A stretch of 64,000 nucleotides of DNA from Scalesia atractyloides (GCA_947069175.1 CAMTDV010000028.1:66076157-66140156), one strand, 5' to 3'; counted from the stretch's first letter, positions 33,110 through 46,469 are shown. Program-made: numbers and translations. The notes: generated from the sequence alone by a model not told the origin.

Positions 33110-34340
33110 ATGTCGAATATGTCTAATCCAAATGAACTGTTAAGAATGGAGCACGAGGCTGGCACCACAAACAAACCTCCAAAGATGCTGAAGGTAGAGA
33201 ACTATCTTACTTGGAAGGATAGGTTTCAATCCTCTATTGAATATCAGGACACACGGATGTAGATCTGTATTCAAGATGGGTATGCTAACCCAACGCATGA
33301 TTTTGAGGGAAGACAACGTGTTACTACTTATGTAAACATGTCTGAAGCTGAAAAGATGATGTATGAGTCTGAGAAGAAAGCCTTAGCTGCTATAAAGATG
33401 TCGTTACCTGATGGCATCAAAGATACATTCAAGCATTATACTACATCGAAGGAGATGTGGGATGCCCTAGAGAAGAGGTATGATGGCAATACCGATATGA
33501 AGAAAAACAAGGTTGATCTGCTAAAGAAACAGTTTACTGTGTTCAAAGGAATGAGGAATGAATCCCTTGAAGATATTATCACGAGATATTACCATCTGAT
33601 GTCAGAAATAGATAATTATGACATAGAGGGATACACGGATGTGGAGATAAACGACAAGTTGCTGGATACTTTACCTACAAAGTGGGATATCTATATTTTG
33701 ATGATAAAAGGTGAAGCTGATTATGAAAAGAAAGACTTGGAAGAAGTTTTTGGAAATTGAGAGCTTATAAGCTCAATATGAAGAAGAAGGAGACTGGATA
33801 TGATCAGGTTCAGATCCCGGGATTTATAAAGGTCTTACACCTTCATCTTCCAACAATGCTTCTAGTGATACTACAACTGCGTTTCTCTCATGTGAGAATG
33901 AGCAGATCGTGACAAATGCTGAGGGTGAAGCATGTTTTGTTGCTGCTTCAGGAGGCTCGACAGGGGCTAAGAGACAACAATCAAGTAATAATAACAACAG
34001 TAATAGGTCTATGCCTCTGAGTGTCAAAAGTGCTGAAGACCATCTGGCATTGCTAGCTTCTTTTGTTATTTCTTATGAGAACTACATTCAGGAAAAAATA
34101 TCTGATCCTGCTACGTTTGATGAAGATTATGATCAGATCAACCCTGATGACTTAGAGGAGATGGATTTGCAATGGCAGATGGCCATGATCTCTAGAAGGG
34201 TGAAGAGGTTCATGAACAGAACGGACAGGAAGTTTGTTGGAAAGACTATAGGCTTTGACAAGTCAAAAGTGAAGTGTTACAATTGTCACAACTACGGAGA
34301 TTTCGCTAGATAGTGTCAAAGACCTAAGTCTGAATCTCGT
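33110..34340 (+). pseudogene. Gag pseudogene of the copia element
   Basis: Start ATG at 33110 (MSNMSNPNELLRMEH...). It reads through the UBN2-type copia gag domain (YLTWKDRFQS, AAIKMSLPDGIKDTF, EMWDALEKRYDGN, LLKKQFTVFKGM) and reaches a single zinc knuckle near 34275. A TAG at 33260-33262 falls early in the domain and a frameshift follows the end at about 33760. The knuckle CYNCHNYGDFAR is damaged: its His is Asp and a TAG codon precedes the last Cys. It cannot yield a full Gag. Confidence 0.85.
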
Positions 34341-36120
34341 TCTAGTTCATCCTTTCAAGATTCTCCTGGTCATGGTTCAAGCAACAGGAATGCGTCAAAC
34401 AACATTGGATCAAAGGCCCTGATTTCTACTACTAGAGAGAGTTCTGATGATTGGAGTGTTCATCTGGAGAGTGATAACAATGCCTCACAGGCGTTCATGG
34501 CTGAGATAGCTCCAGTTGCTGATGAAGAAGTGAAAACTGATGCTGAGGGAGAGCAAGAGAAGGTAGCTGAAAAAGCTGATGGAGAACAGAATGCTACAGA
34601 GAAGAAGATGGCTGCTGATTTTGCTGCTTTCATGGCTGATCTAAGAAAATCAACAGGCGAGGTATGTTCTAACTCTGGTAGTTTTGTTTGTTTAAAATTT
34701 CATGAACTTGCAAAGTGAAGTTGACACATTAACCAATCAAAACCAAAGTCTGATAAATGAGCTCTCGAACAAAAAAGAATCAAACCTTTTCGTAAAACGA
34801 AATGAGTCATTATACTTGAAGAAAATTAAAGGTTATGAAGAAGAAATCAATATTCTAACTTGTAAGCTTAATGAAAAACTTCAAGTTATTGATTTAGCTC
34901 ATGATACGATGAGTGAGAAAACAAAAGAGGTTTCTGAAAAATGCAAAGAGTTGTCGGAAGCACAAATTAAAATTTGTGAACTTGAAAAGAAATTAAATCA
35001 ATTCAGAGATTCATCTTTTGTCATGAAACACATGATGAATGGCCTGAAGAAGAGTAATGACAAGACATGTGTGGGCTTCAAAGGTTTAAATGAAGTTCGA
35101 CCACCCTTGGTCACGACTATTCTTTCTTGCCAGATGAAGAAGAGCTTACAGACTTTGTGTCAACTACACCTGGTAGTTCCACATCAGGTAATGTTGATGG
35201 TTCTGAGAATGCCAAGAAGGATAATAACAGAGACACCGTTTTGAAAACAAAGAATACACACCTAAAAATTAAAAGCAAGTTTTTATTAATAAGGTTGATT
35301 TTGTTCAAGGGAGTGACGTGAATGAAGAGGTCCCTGTTATTACTAAAGAGTCTAATGTGCAGTTTGCTAAAAATAAAAACAAAGAAAAATCAGAAGTTAA
35401 GCAAACTAAACAAGATCCTTCGAAGGCATCATCTTTATCATCACTGTCACCTGATGAATCTAAGCAAGAGGCTTCAATTAAGAAGTCCTCGGCTAGAAAA
35501 TCATGCTTCAAATGTCACGAAAAGGTATATGTAGCTAGCTGCTGTCCTAACAAATAGAGTGAAGCACAGGTAAGTGAGAGATAGAGAGAAAAATCACCAG
35601 CAAAAAGTGGTGATGGTGAGAAGAAGGTTAACTCACCAAAGATATCTGCTACTAAGCAACATAGTGTTGCTGCTGGTGTTGATAAGGCTGAAAAAGGAAC
35701 TCACCAAGTTCCTCGTTTTCAAAGAAATCAACAAAGATTTCGCCTGCATCTACATCAGGCAGATATGAAAGACCTAGAAGTAGCTCACAAAGAATGAATA
35801 ACTTTAATGGTCAATCAACTAATTTCAGAAGTCAAGGTCAATATCAAACTCGATACCAGAATGTTGGTAGTAGAAATTTTAGAACGATGGCTTTAGAAAT
35901 TATCATCATCAAAATTCATGGAACCAAAATCATAATTTCCAAAGGTCGCAAAGTCCAAACATGTTTAGGAAACCTCAGGACCAGAGACCTATTGGAAATC
36001 AAAAAACATTTCCATCAACAGGTCTAAGATCCAAGACTCCTGTTAGGAGTGATGGATATTGGATGGATGTCCCTGTGGTTGATGAATCTGGAAGACCCAA
36101 GACCATTAAGGCTTGGGTCC
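34341..36120 (+). pseudogene. Gag C-terminal extension with coiled coil, copia element
   Basis: From about 34700 the frame encodes a heptad-rich coiled coil (INELSNKKESN, LKKIKGYEEEINILTCKLNE, KELSEAQIKICELEKKLNQF) of about 110 residues, then a frame change near 35095 into PDEEELTDFVSTTPGSS and a lysine/serine-rich stretch with another Cys motif, CFKCHEKVYVASCCPN, near 35505. Further frame changes occur before the protease at 36178. The length between the first knuckle and the protease (about 1.9 kb) is unusually long for plain copia elements. Confidence 0.6.
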
Positions 36121-36139
36121 CCCAATCTAACTAATTTTG

Positions 36140-37330
36140 TTGGGTTGGCAGGAGCTGCTAAGGAGGATTATCAACTTGTGGTATGTTGATAGTGGCTGCT
36201 CCAAGCACATGACGGGGGATGCGAGGTTGTTGATGGAGTTTGAGAATATAAATGGTGGTTATGTGAATTTTGCAGGTGCTAAAAGCGGGCACATTACAGG
36301 ATGAGGAAAAGTAACCAACGGGAAGATCATTCTGGACAAAGTGAACTATGTTGAGCAGCTGAAGCACAATCTAATAAGCGTGTCTCAAGTTTGGACAAGG
36401 GTCACTCGGTCCACTTTACTAAGTCTGAGGCCTTGGTGTTGAAACCTGGTTTGGTGATATCGGATGACTGGATAGTGATGAGAGCGCCAAGAGAAACGAC
36501 ACTTATGTCATGGACATGGGTGCTAAGGAGTCTTCGAATGTGGTGGCATGTTTACTATCAAAAGCATCTGAGGCCGAGTCATTGTTGTGGCACAGACGCA
36601 TGGCTCACATCCCACTACCTAAAAATAAACTATATTATTAAAAATGGCTTAGTGGAAAGGGTGCCAGTAGGAGGTTTCACGTGGAAGATATATGTCTTCC
36701 ATGTCAAAAGGGAAAACAACATAAGAAACCTCACAAGTCTAAAACTGTAAATTCATAGATGCCCCTTATGAATTACTTTATATGGATCTATTCGGTCCGG
36801 TGAACGTAAGGAGCGTAGGTGGAAAGTACTATTGTTTAGTTGTCACAGATGATTACTCACGATATTCATGGGTTTTCTTTTTAGGTACAAAAGATGAGAC
36901 AACGGAGATGCTGATAGATCTTTTTACAAAACTGGAAAATGTCCATGATGCACGGATCAAGAGGATAAGGAGTGATAATGGTACGGAGTTCAAGAATCAG
37001 ATTCTGGATCTCTATTGTCTTCGCAAAGGAATTGAACATCAATTTTCTGCTCCTTATAGACACTCAACAGAATGGAGTCGCTAAGAGGAAGAACAGGACG
37101 TTGATTGAAGCCACAAGGACTATGCTATCTGATTCAAAGCTTCTAGTTCTTTTCTGGGGAGAAGATGTGAACACAGCTTGTTATGTCCTCAACAAAGTTT
37201 TGACGGTTAAACGATTTAACAAAACATGTCACGAACTATTGTTTAACCAAAAACCAAACTTAAAAGGCTTTGAACCATTTGGATTACCCTGCACCATTGT
37301 GGAAACAAAGATAAGCAAAATTCGGTGAGG
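36140..37330 (+). pseudogene. Protease and integrase pseudogene of the copia element
   Basis: Aspartic protease: WYVDSGCSKHMTGD near 36180, with catalytic Asp-Ser-Gly intact, followed by a stop (TGA, about 36301) and VEQLKHNLISVSQV. Integrase core: MDLFGPVNVRSVGGKYY with first Asp at about 36782, SDNGTEF with second Asp at about 36972, then a frame change near 37060 into NRTLIEATRTMLSDS with the catalytic Glu region. The zinc-binding part before it is frameshifted. Domain order protease-integrase before RT confirms Ty1/copia. Confidence 0.85.
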
Positions 37331-37358
37331 TAGCTGATGAGGGTTACTTTCTAGGTAT

Positions 37359-39360
37359 ATGCCTGGAACACCGAATAAAAGGGTTTTTAATCTAAAAACT
37401 GGTAAAATTGAGGTGGTGTTTAACATGGAAATCACTAGTTATTCACCTCAACGATCAACGAGTGGTCCTGCTATATTATATGATTATGATAGTGTTTTTA
37501 AATCATTTAATATTCTTGATTTTTCCAATGCAGATGAGTCTCAATTGATTCAGTTTGTGATCAGTGAAGATGGCGAGTGTGACTTCATGCCTGGATCGAG
37601 TGTATCGATGACAGATGCTCCAGAAACTTCTTCCAGTGCAGCTCCAGAGGACTCCAGTGATAGTGAGTCTGAACCTATTCAGGGGGAGGATTTCACTAAT
37701 CCGTTCGCTAATGCTAATATTCAGGGGAGGTTGGATCTAATCTGGAAGATAATCTAGTTGTTGACACCATTGCTACCACACGTGTAAACAGAGATCATCC
37801 AGTTGAAAACATCATTGGTGATGGTGCTGCAGGTGTTCAGACGAGAAGAGGTGTGCTCGAAGGTTCCTGTTTATTTACTTCGATTCAGAAGACAGGGTTG
37901 ATTCATGAGTGTTTGTATAGCCGCTTTATTGCCCAAGAGGAGCCGAAGAATGTTCACATGGCTCTAAAAGACAATTGGTGGGTTGAAGCTATGCAAGTGG
38001 AACTAGCTCAGTTCAAGAAGTTGAAAGTTTGGGAGCTAGTTGACTTTCCTGAAGGAGAGAAGGAAATAGGCACTAAGTGGGTGTTCAAGTGCAAGAAAGA
38101 CGACCGAGGGATCGTGATAAGGAATAAGGCTCGGTTGGTAGTGAAAGGGTTCAATCAGCAAGAGGGGATTGATTATAATGAAGTGTTTGCACTAGTAGCA
38201 AGGTTGGAAGCAATTCGGTTGGTTCCTAGCTTTTGCTTCATTCAAGGGCTTCAAAGTTTATCAACTTGACATGAAGAGTGCATTTCTTTACGGGAAAGTC
38301 CAAGAAGTGGTCTATGTCTCACAACCAGAGTGGTTTACTGATCCAGATTATCCAGATTGAGTCTATCGACTTGATAAGGCATTGTATGGATTACATCAGG
38401 CACCGAGGGCGTGGTATGAGACATGTCAGCACATTTCTTAAAACATGGTTTTGAAAGAGGTCAGATTGACAGTACACTTTTCATTAAAAGGAAGAAGAAG
38501 ACTTTCTGCTGGTACAGGTAACGTTGATGACATCATTTTTGGTTCATCTGATGAAATGTGTCATGATTTCGAGGAGGTAATGAAGAGCAAGTTTGATATG
38601 AGTGCGATGGGTGAACTATCTTACTTTAGGGGTTTACAAGTTGAACAAAAGAAGGATGGGATGTTTATCCATCACAAGAAGTATGTGTATGACATTTTGT
38701 CTCGTTTCAAAATGGAGGATTCGCTACTTTCAATACACCTATCTGTGAGAATCACAATCTTGGTCCAGATCATGAGAGTGTGGAGGATGTTGATCCAACT
38801 CAATACAGGGTAATGATTGGTTCTCTGATGTACTTGACTGCTTCTAGACCAGACATCATGTTCGCGGTATGTCTTTGTGCCAGATATCAAGCGAATCCAA
38901 AAGAGTCACACATGAAAGCGGTGAAGCGGATTCTTCGTTACTTGAAGGGGAAACCTAAACTTGGGTTATGGTATCCAGCTGCTAGTAATTTGAAGTTTGT
39001 TGCTTTCACTGATTTGGTCTTTGGAGGATGCAAATCTACAAGAAAGTCTACCACAGGTGGTTGTCAGTTCTTAGGAGGAAGGCTTGTGTCATGGCAATGC
39101 AAGAAGCAGTCTTGCATGTCTACCTGGACGTCTGAAGCTGAATATATTGCTGCGGTTAGCTGTTTCTCTCGGGTTCTTTGGATCCAACAGCAGATGCGCG
39201 ACTATGGTTTGAATTTCACTCGTACTCCCAGTCTGATAGACAATAATGCCACTATTTCAATCACCAACAATCCCGTAAAACACAGTCGCACAAAACATAT
39301 TGACATTCGTCATCATTTTATATAGGATTCTGCTGAAAAAATTAATTGAACTACATCGAG
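37359..39360 (+). pseudogene. Reverse transcriptase and RNase H pseudogene of the copia element
   Basis: RT begins WWVEAMQVELAQFKKLKVWELVD (about 37978), GTKWVFKCKKD, NKARLVVKGFNQQEGIDY, YQLDMKSAFLYGKV and LDKALYGLHQAPRAW. The YVDD active site is hit by a one-base deletion at the Tyr codon (about 38520), so the frame reads NVDDIIFGSS only after a shift. RNase H: MIGSLMYLTASRPDI, ARYQANPKESHMKAVKRIL, STRKSTTGGCQFLGGRLVSW and TSEAEYIAA. The first RNase H acidic block reads FTDLVFGG, with the second acidic residue lost. Stops at about 38358 and 38438. Confidence 0.85.
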
Positions 39361-40884
39361 TCCACACACTTGATAACCTGGCAGATCTTTACACAAAAGC
39401 ATTTGACAGGGCTCGTTTTGAACATTTAGTCGAACTCAACGGGATGTGGAATCCTGAATAACCATTTTTCCATAAAAAATTCTGTAAATAAAATTACTGC
39501 TTTTCAAAAATAAAAAAATCAAAAAATGAAAATCAAAAATGAGTTTTTCACTGTGTGAAAAAAAGTAATGATAGTACATCAGCAAGTTAGACTGTCACAC
39601 TGAAACTAAAATTAAATTGCTTAAGTGTGTAGCAGCTTCATCATATGATGTACCAGTAGGCAAAAAGCATGAAATAATCAACTTACCTTGGTGATACAAC
39701 TATAATAAACTGTGTATGAGTTGGTAACATATCAGTGGCGTATGGTTTTATAACCTTAAATCTTGTGTAGATAGATTGCCAAAATTTGAGGTTTTATGTC
39801 TTTGTATCGTTATTTCATCCAGGGTATCAAGGTTGTCCTTCTGCTGCATCCAGATATATGATGACCTAGGCACAAACAGGATATCTTAAAAGAGCTAAAA
39901 TGCCAAATCCCAAAAATTGAAGAAGCTCTCCTAGAGAGCATTCAAATGTGCAAATTGCATTATTCGTACCAAAATTTGGTATTTGCCCTAACCCTCGTTG
40001 GATATTGGTCTCTTGCTGTACGGAAGTACTGACATGATCACCACTTATCTAACATTGTAAATCAAAAAGGATGAATTTCGGTATACTCACCTACTACGAC
40101 GAATTTTTGTGCATACCTTGATCGTGGGGGTATGTCCTGAAGTGGGACACACTAGTATATCAGTATAAATTATCTAAACATATCACTAGGTACTGGTACT
40201 TGATGTTGCTGATATGATCTTCTTACCGGTGATTCTCACAAAATAGAGTGTTTATCATTTGTTATTTACTTGCTTTCAGAAAATATAAAAATCCAAAAAT
40301 ATTTCATTTTCTTGTATATTTTTAATGTACGGGATATTGGTTGTTCATGGAGGAGTTTTACCGATAGGGGGAGACGATGTTAGAAGCTGAGTTCAAAATT
40401 TTAAAATCTTGCAGGTTCAACGTGTTTTAAAATTCTGAGTATATGGTTTGAGTTGAGAAGTGCTTAATCTGTGATACAGTTTTACTATCTCTTGAATAAT
40501 ATTAATAATTTGTTTAACTTGTGTTGAAAAATTCTTATGGTTTCTCGAGATGTTTGTTTTATAGTATACAGATTGTAGCAGTGTGTTGTTGAGAAGTTTG
40601 GTGAAGAGGAGTTTGCTTGGATGCATGGTAGAACCTCCTTTCTATAATGTAGACAAAGTTAAAGAGTTTTGAAGATTGCTATGTAAGGACTAAATTGGAG
40701 TTTATTCAAACGCTGACGATTTAGAAGATTTGGTGATTGGATACATCAGCTTAGGGGGAGTCTGTTGTTGACAGAAGCTATTAAAGTTGAAGCTATCCAA
40801 AGACCAACGTTTTTCAAAGAAGTTAAAGATTGCAAGAAGACTGAAGACTAAGTTTTTTTATGAAGCTATTGTCAAGGGGGAGTT
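39361..40884 (+). other. 3' untranslated part of the copia element with three polypurine tracts
   Basis: 1.5 kb without supported coding sequence. TAGGGGGAG-type tracts occur at 40365-40375, 40751-40760 and, next to the LTR, 40874-40884 (AAGGGGGAGTT). The last is the position expected for plus-strand priming. Multiplied tracts are described for Sireviruses, which fits the other hints. Confidence 0.6.
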
Positions 40885-41358
40885 TGTTGGTGCATATTTG
40901 TGACAATAGCTTAGATTTGGTCTTTGGATATCTTGTAATTAGTAAAATGATAAACGGTTAGCGGGTTTAGTTTTGTAATAGTTAATTAGAAGTAATTGGG
41001 CTAAATCAGACACTATAAAGCTCATGGTAGGCGAATTGGGCTTTAAACCCATTAGCAGTCCATGTAGAAAACCCTAGCCCAGTTGCATAACCTGTCTCTA
41101 TATAAAGGGAGGTTGTGATTAGGGTTAAGGTTGCTCAGTTAGTTGTTTTAGTTGTTTAGAGAATTACTTCAGAGAGAGTTGATAGAAGAGTCTTGAATTG
41201 ATTGTAAACACTTTGTGTTAGATAATCAATAGAAGACAGTTTGAAAGAGATCGTGTTCGTGTTCGTGTTCTTGTTTCTGTGAAATCTGATCTAGGGGATT
41301 CCACACTCTGGATTAAATAGACGATTCTGTGAAGATCCATACAGATAGGGGACCTACA
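40885..41358 (+). repeat. 3' LTR of the copia element
   Basis: 474 bp, TGTTGG...CCTACA. TATA box at 41099-41106. Carries an extra GTGTTC unit relative to the 5' LTR. Confidence 0.92.
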
Positions 41359-41363
41359 TGCAT

Positions 41364-42318
41364 CTTCGGATTGAGGCGCTGTTGAGGTTGCACCACCGGC
41401 TTATATCCATCTTCCATGAGTATTTGGTGGGTACAATAGACGGGGCTTATGCCCTTAATATCTGAAAGTCGCCATGCAATGGCCTCCTTGTTTACTCTCA
41501 ACACCTCTATAAACCTAGCTTTCTCTTCCTCCCCTAATTTCAATGAAATAATGATGGGAAGTTTGACCCATCATCTAGAAAAGCATACTATAAATGGATG
41601 GAAGGGCTTTAAGCTCTAACGGGGCGGGTGTCTTAATGGGGACTCTCTCAACTTCTTCCCTAACCTCACTTAATTCTAGAACTTCGGGAACCCAATCGGT
41701 CTCTTCTTCGTCTTCACTCTCTTCGACAGCTCTCTCAACTTCCTCAACTACCCTATCTTCTATTAAATCAGCTCCACTAATGAAATCAAAACATTGGTCA
41801 ACACACGATAAGAATGATTCGATGAAATAGACCGAATGACACGGACCACTATAATCGTTAGAACCACTCGGGTGTTGCATGGAACGGACTACCTCGAATG
41901 TGACTTTCTCCTCACCGACTTGAAGAGTGAAGTTAACGTCAAAGACATCAATGATGGCCTTTGCGGTACACAAGAATGGACGTCCTAAGATGATAGGAAC
42001 TCTCTCATCAGCTTCCATATCAATGATGACAAAGTCTACGGGAAAGATGAACTTATCGACCTTAACTAAGAGATTCTCGACTATGCCACGAGGATACTTG
42101 ATTGACCGATTGGCTAAAGACAAGGACATATGAGTGGGTGACAAATCTCCTAAGCCTAATTTCCCATACATTGAATAGTGCATGAGGTTTATACTAGCAC
42201 CTAGATCGGCTAAGGCTCTACACTCGGTGTCACTCCCGAAGAGACATGGAATGGTGAAAAGGCCCGGATCCATCAATTTTTCCGGACCTTGTTCAAGACT
42301 ACGGCGGAACACCCCCAT
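41364..42318 (-). pseudogene. Protease and pol start of the Athila-like element
   Basis: The minus-strand frame from 42318 covers a gypsy retropepsin: MDPGLFTIPCLFGSD, then ADLGASINLMHYSMYGKLGLG (catalytic D-L-G-A type), SIKYPRGIVENLLVKVDKF and VPIILGRPFL (flap and closing motifs), all typical of Athila. An acidic Glu-rich linker follows to a stop at 41575. After a frame break, 41543 onward encodes EEKARFIEVLRVNKEAIAW, PVYCTHQI and QQRLNPKMH, which continues at 31865 on the far side of the copia element. The protease is the best preserved domain of this element. Confidence 0.85.
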
Positions 42319-43504
42319 TCAAAGGGATGTTAGAAAGCTCCCCTAGCCTATCTTTGTGTTTAAGAAGGTCCTTTAAGAATTTTGCATTTTTGGGCATGGA
42401 TCGAAGGCTTCGATGAATGGATGATTGATTTTTAATTACTTGAACATATCGAGAAATTTCCCATATTCCTTAGAATATTTCTGATTCTTAAAGCGGGCGG
42501 GACATGGGACGCGTAAAAGGTCAATGAGTGGTGACGGCTTAACCTCCTCTTTTCTATGCTCCTCTCAACTTGAGATTCCTCAGTGTGTGGTAATTGCTGG
42601 GTCTAGCCTAGTTTGCACTTTACTGGGAGTCTCCATCTCTATTTCTTCATCTACGGTCTCCTCTTCTTCTTCTTCCACTATCTCAGGTCTAACTACTTCT
42701 CCTAGGGTTTTACCACTATGGGTGGAAATGGCTTTCAGTTGGCCAGATGGGTTTTGTTTGGTATTGCCTGAAATTGACAGGGAGGTCTTTCTTGTAACTA
42801 ACGAGTAATATCCCCGACTTGCCTCTGAAGATTTAAGAAGTTAGAGTGATTGTTCTTAAGGAGAGTGGCATGGTCCTCTAAGGTTCTCTGTGTGGTTTGG
42901 TCTTTAACTAACAATTGGGATAGCATGGATTTGATTTCAGCTAGACCACTACCTAAGTCTTGGTTGGCTGAACCTTGACAGTTTGAACCCCCACTTGGAT
43001 ATTGCATGTTTGATCCCCCTCACTAATCTGACCCTGTGAACCCCCACCAGAATACTAACCCTGATTGTTTGAACCCCCACTATAGAATTGACAATGCCAC
43101 TGTTTTGAGTTTTACCTGTTTGGAAACTAGTGGGGTTACCGGAAGAACAGAACGTATTGTTATTATTACGCTAATTCGAACTAAAGTTAGTGTTATTACT
43201 ATTATTAAAAGGGTTCATTGGGCCTCGGTTTTGACCTGTGATGTAATCGACTTGCTCCTCAGAAAGTATAGGGCACTCAATAGTATCGTGACCCCTCAAT
43301 AAACCTCACACCTTGCTACCTTCGCCTTCAACTCTGCATTTCTTTGGTCATTTCTCTCTTAAAGCTTTCTAAAGCAGCGGCTACCGTTGTTTCCAAGCTA
43401 ACTTGGTGTACTCCTCGACCGGCCAAGGTAGTACTAGACACAGGAATGGAATTCCTGGTGGTAGCGCGATAATCAGTGTCAGAATGTGCGAAGCTCTAGA
43501 AAAG
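42319..43504 (-). pseudogene. Gag remnant of the Athila-like element
   Basis: Minus strand, with frequent frame breaks. HDTIECPILSEEQVDYI near 43255-43290 is the end of an Athila-type zinc region. SGLAEIKSMLSQLLVKDQTT and LNLQRQVGDI near 42810-42950 form the coiled segment, and an acidic/serine stretch (about 42520-42700) leads to KYSKEYGKFLDMFK before the protease. The N-terminal half is missing because element E inserted at 43510, and its continuation must lie beyond the window. Confidence 0.65.
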
Positions 43505-46130
43505 ACAGTTGTCACATCCTGGCTTTCGACAGCCAATCCAAACACCGGTGGGCTCGGGTGGGGAATATTGTGATGTAAGTTGATATCATCATAGTCAATT
43601 AAACACAACACAGGGGAAATTTTGGATTTAAATTACTATTACAAACCAAATGTTCGAAATACAAAATAATATACATGCTCGTAATAGAAGATCCACAGGC
43701 GGATCATAAATTGTACAAAGAAAGAATGTAAAACAGACTTTGGGCAGATCTAGGATTTGCAAGATCCTCTTATCACTACCGAGCACTTCCAGCCTATTTT
43801 TCGTATTGTACCTGCAAGCTTAGTCTTTTGAAAATACGTCAACTTTCGTTGGTAAATACACCCGACTAACTCATTTTGAAAACATTTAAATAAAATGTTT
43901 TAAGTGCGTATCAGCACAAAATCTTTTATAACTTGGGAAAGTTGACCGTCCAACCTTGTTAACAGATTTACATGTTTGTCCATACATACAGGGCTCGGTA
44001 CGGAGACCGAGATATGATTAACGTACACACCACTTTGGACTCACAAAGGAGTCATTTCTTCCCAACCTTGTGGGTAATGCATTTTGAGCGTCTATCGGGT
44101 GTATGCCTACACCAACGCTAAGGTCGTGGCCTTTTTTTATTATAATGAGCCGAGGATATCCAGGACACGGTAGTTAACCCCTGATGTTTAAGTTATCAAA
44201 CAAAACTGATTAAACGGAATATGCGGATTTACTAGCCACAATCTGACATTCGATTGATCCCATTTCCGACCAAGCGGTAATAATTTACCGTAACCCAAGC
44301 CCGTATAGGGGAAATAAGTCGAGAATATTTACCTGAGCTAGTCTTCTTTTAATTTTAATAACTCAGCCGTGCACAAAAGTACTAAGTGCAGATAGCATAT
44401 ACCAGCAAGTCTCTAGTCTGGAGTATGGCATAAACTAACCAATTAAATATTAACGGTCTTATTCAAGTCATAGACTTAGACCGTGTAGCGTACAGGTTAA
44501 AACGTATAACGCTAGATTAAACGATGATCGGATAGAATGGAGTTTAATCCCAACAAGTACTTTGACTTGTATAATATGTATAAACTATAAACATTCTGGA
44601 TTTTAGACTTAGATGACAAGGTTAGACCTGTTTCGGTTAATTTCCGTAAACTAGTTACATATACTTAACCATTCGCATATCAGCGATATCGGGTAACCGG
44701 ATAAGTCATGGAAAAGTTCTATATGCCATTATACTTTAAATAAGTTGTAATATCAGTATGATATCAACTTTTATGCCTGTTATGGTTTTAAAGTGAAACT
44801 ATGCCTCATAAGGGCGTTTCGATAATTTCATACCTTATAAAAGGAACTTGAATATAATTTATTGTTATAACCATAAGTATTCTGGAAAAATATTTAATTT
44901 ATGATATAATATCAGTAGGATATTAATTATATGTGTAATTTGTCTTTTATGATCAAACGATGCACCGAAGGGGCATTTTGGTCATTTTACAGATAGTTTA
45001 TAAATTATTTGGGATTCTGAGTTTATATCATGTACCTACTGTAAAAATATTTAAAATGAGATTTAAGGTCATTAGGTAACAAGTCTTGGTTAGTAAATAT
45101 GGTTTAAAACCATACTATGCGCCGAAACGACGCTTATGTCGTAAAATGATGATTTTTGCGATGTTTAATGAAAACTGATGTTAAGGTCAGGTTAACACAT
45201 CTTAGATATGTTATTTAATATAACATATCAGTAAATTTTGAAAGAATGTGATTAAAACCATTTTATAAGCCTTAAGGGCTTTATCGTCATTTACCGACAT
45301 AATACGAGGACCTGTCCATTAACTCAGTTTATAACTTGGTTTAACATCCCAAATAATCCTACTTATAATATTACATTAGTAGGAAACTTATTTTCAAGTT
45401 CATTACTATTTAAAACCTTGTTTTATACAAAAAGGGCATTTTAGTCAAGAATGGCATAATTATGGAACTGGCGCATAAACTTGGATTCTGATTTTGATCA
45501 TGTAATATAACCTTACAGGATTATGCTACATTATATTATGATCATAACGCAACTTTATATCAGTAGGTAACTAGTCTAAATCGGGTCAGAATCGAAAGTC
45601 AAAGCAGAAGTCAAACTTCGCGACTTTCGGTTGCGAACCAACCTTATAACTGAAATTGACGAGCCGAACATGTTCTTACATGTTCTAGTAATATTTAACA
45701 ACTTTTTTAAGTGTCAAAAAAGGTTTCATAACATTTATAAGATCAATTTATAACTTTTCTGAAAAATGGCCTGTTTGACTTTTTAATATTAATACTTTGA
45801 CTCGTCAATTGGTCTAGCAAACGTGATCTTCAGGAGGTGCCCTTTATAGGGACTAACACCTACCTTATTATGATCACTTAGCCATGTTCATTACGAACAA
45901 TGGCTGGACCATAATGGTCTTAACCGAAAGTCAATGCGTTATCCGTAAAACGCTTGACTTTTGGCTATAAAAGCCTATAAACAAAAATGCAAGAGGAAGG
46001 AACACTTACAAGTGGTTCCTAGGATGCAATAGAACTAAGTTGGATGATCCTTTCAGTTAGGAACCTCCAGAGGAGGGAGATAGAGTTGTGAATGAGAAAG
46101 GTGCAAGTTCAAATGGTGAACCTTGGCACC

Positions 46131-46138
46131 TATTTATA
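46131..46138 (-). promoter_or_regulatory. TATA box of the element E LTR
   Basis: CTATAAATAGG on the minus strand, about 165 bp downstream of the GC palindrome and 720 bp from the LTR start. Confidence 0.6.
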
Positions 46139-46469
46139 GTTTTAGAGCTTGAAGGAGGTGGTGCCAGGTGTTAAGGGGTGTAAGAGGAAGCTTACAAGTG
46201 TCCTAAAACGTGGCTAGCTATTTGGGAATCCATTGTTTCGAACACAATGGTTTTTGGCAACATTTGTGGAGGCCAAGCAAAAATTCTGCAAACACAGGCC
46301 TCTCGCGCCCCGCGAGCGCCCCATGGTCAGTTTTGAAGTTTGTCATTTTTAGGCCCTTAACTTATTAAACCTTCTAAAACACCTTTTTAGCATATTTAGC
46401 CCTCCGTAACCAATATTTGGCATACCCGGGAGTATGCCCGGACATTGTCGAGCTCGCGGTTCGTTAAAA

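Larger units (their letters stand above)
31871..41358 (+). mobile_element. Complete Ty1/copia element, TSD TGCAT
   Basis: 9488 bp between perfect duplications TGCAT at 31866-31870 and 41359-41363. LTRs at 31871-32338 and 40885-41358 begin TGTTGGTGCATA and end GGACCTACA. The primer-binding site, polypurine tract, gag, protease, integrase, RT and RNase H are in copia order (integrase before RT). It splits the Athila-like pol between NPKMH and the rest of RT. Structure is complete, but the ORFs carry stops and frameshifts. The short LTR, the long gag with a coiled-coil extension and repeated polypurine tracts near the 3' LTR suggest a Sirevirus-like affinity; this is inference. Confidence 0.92.

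Noticed and set aside
41594..41830. Serine-rich plus-strand ORF
   Set aside because: Complement of the acidic linker behind the Athila-like protease.
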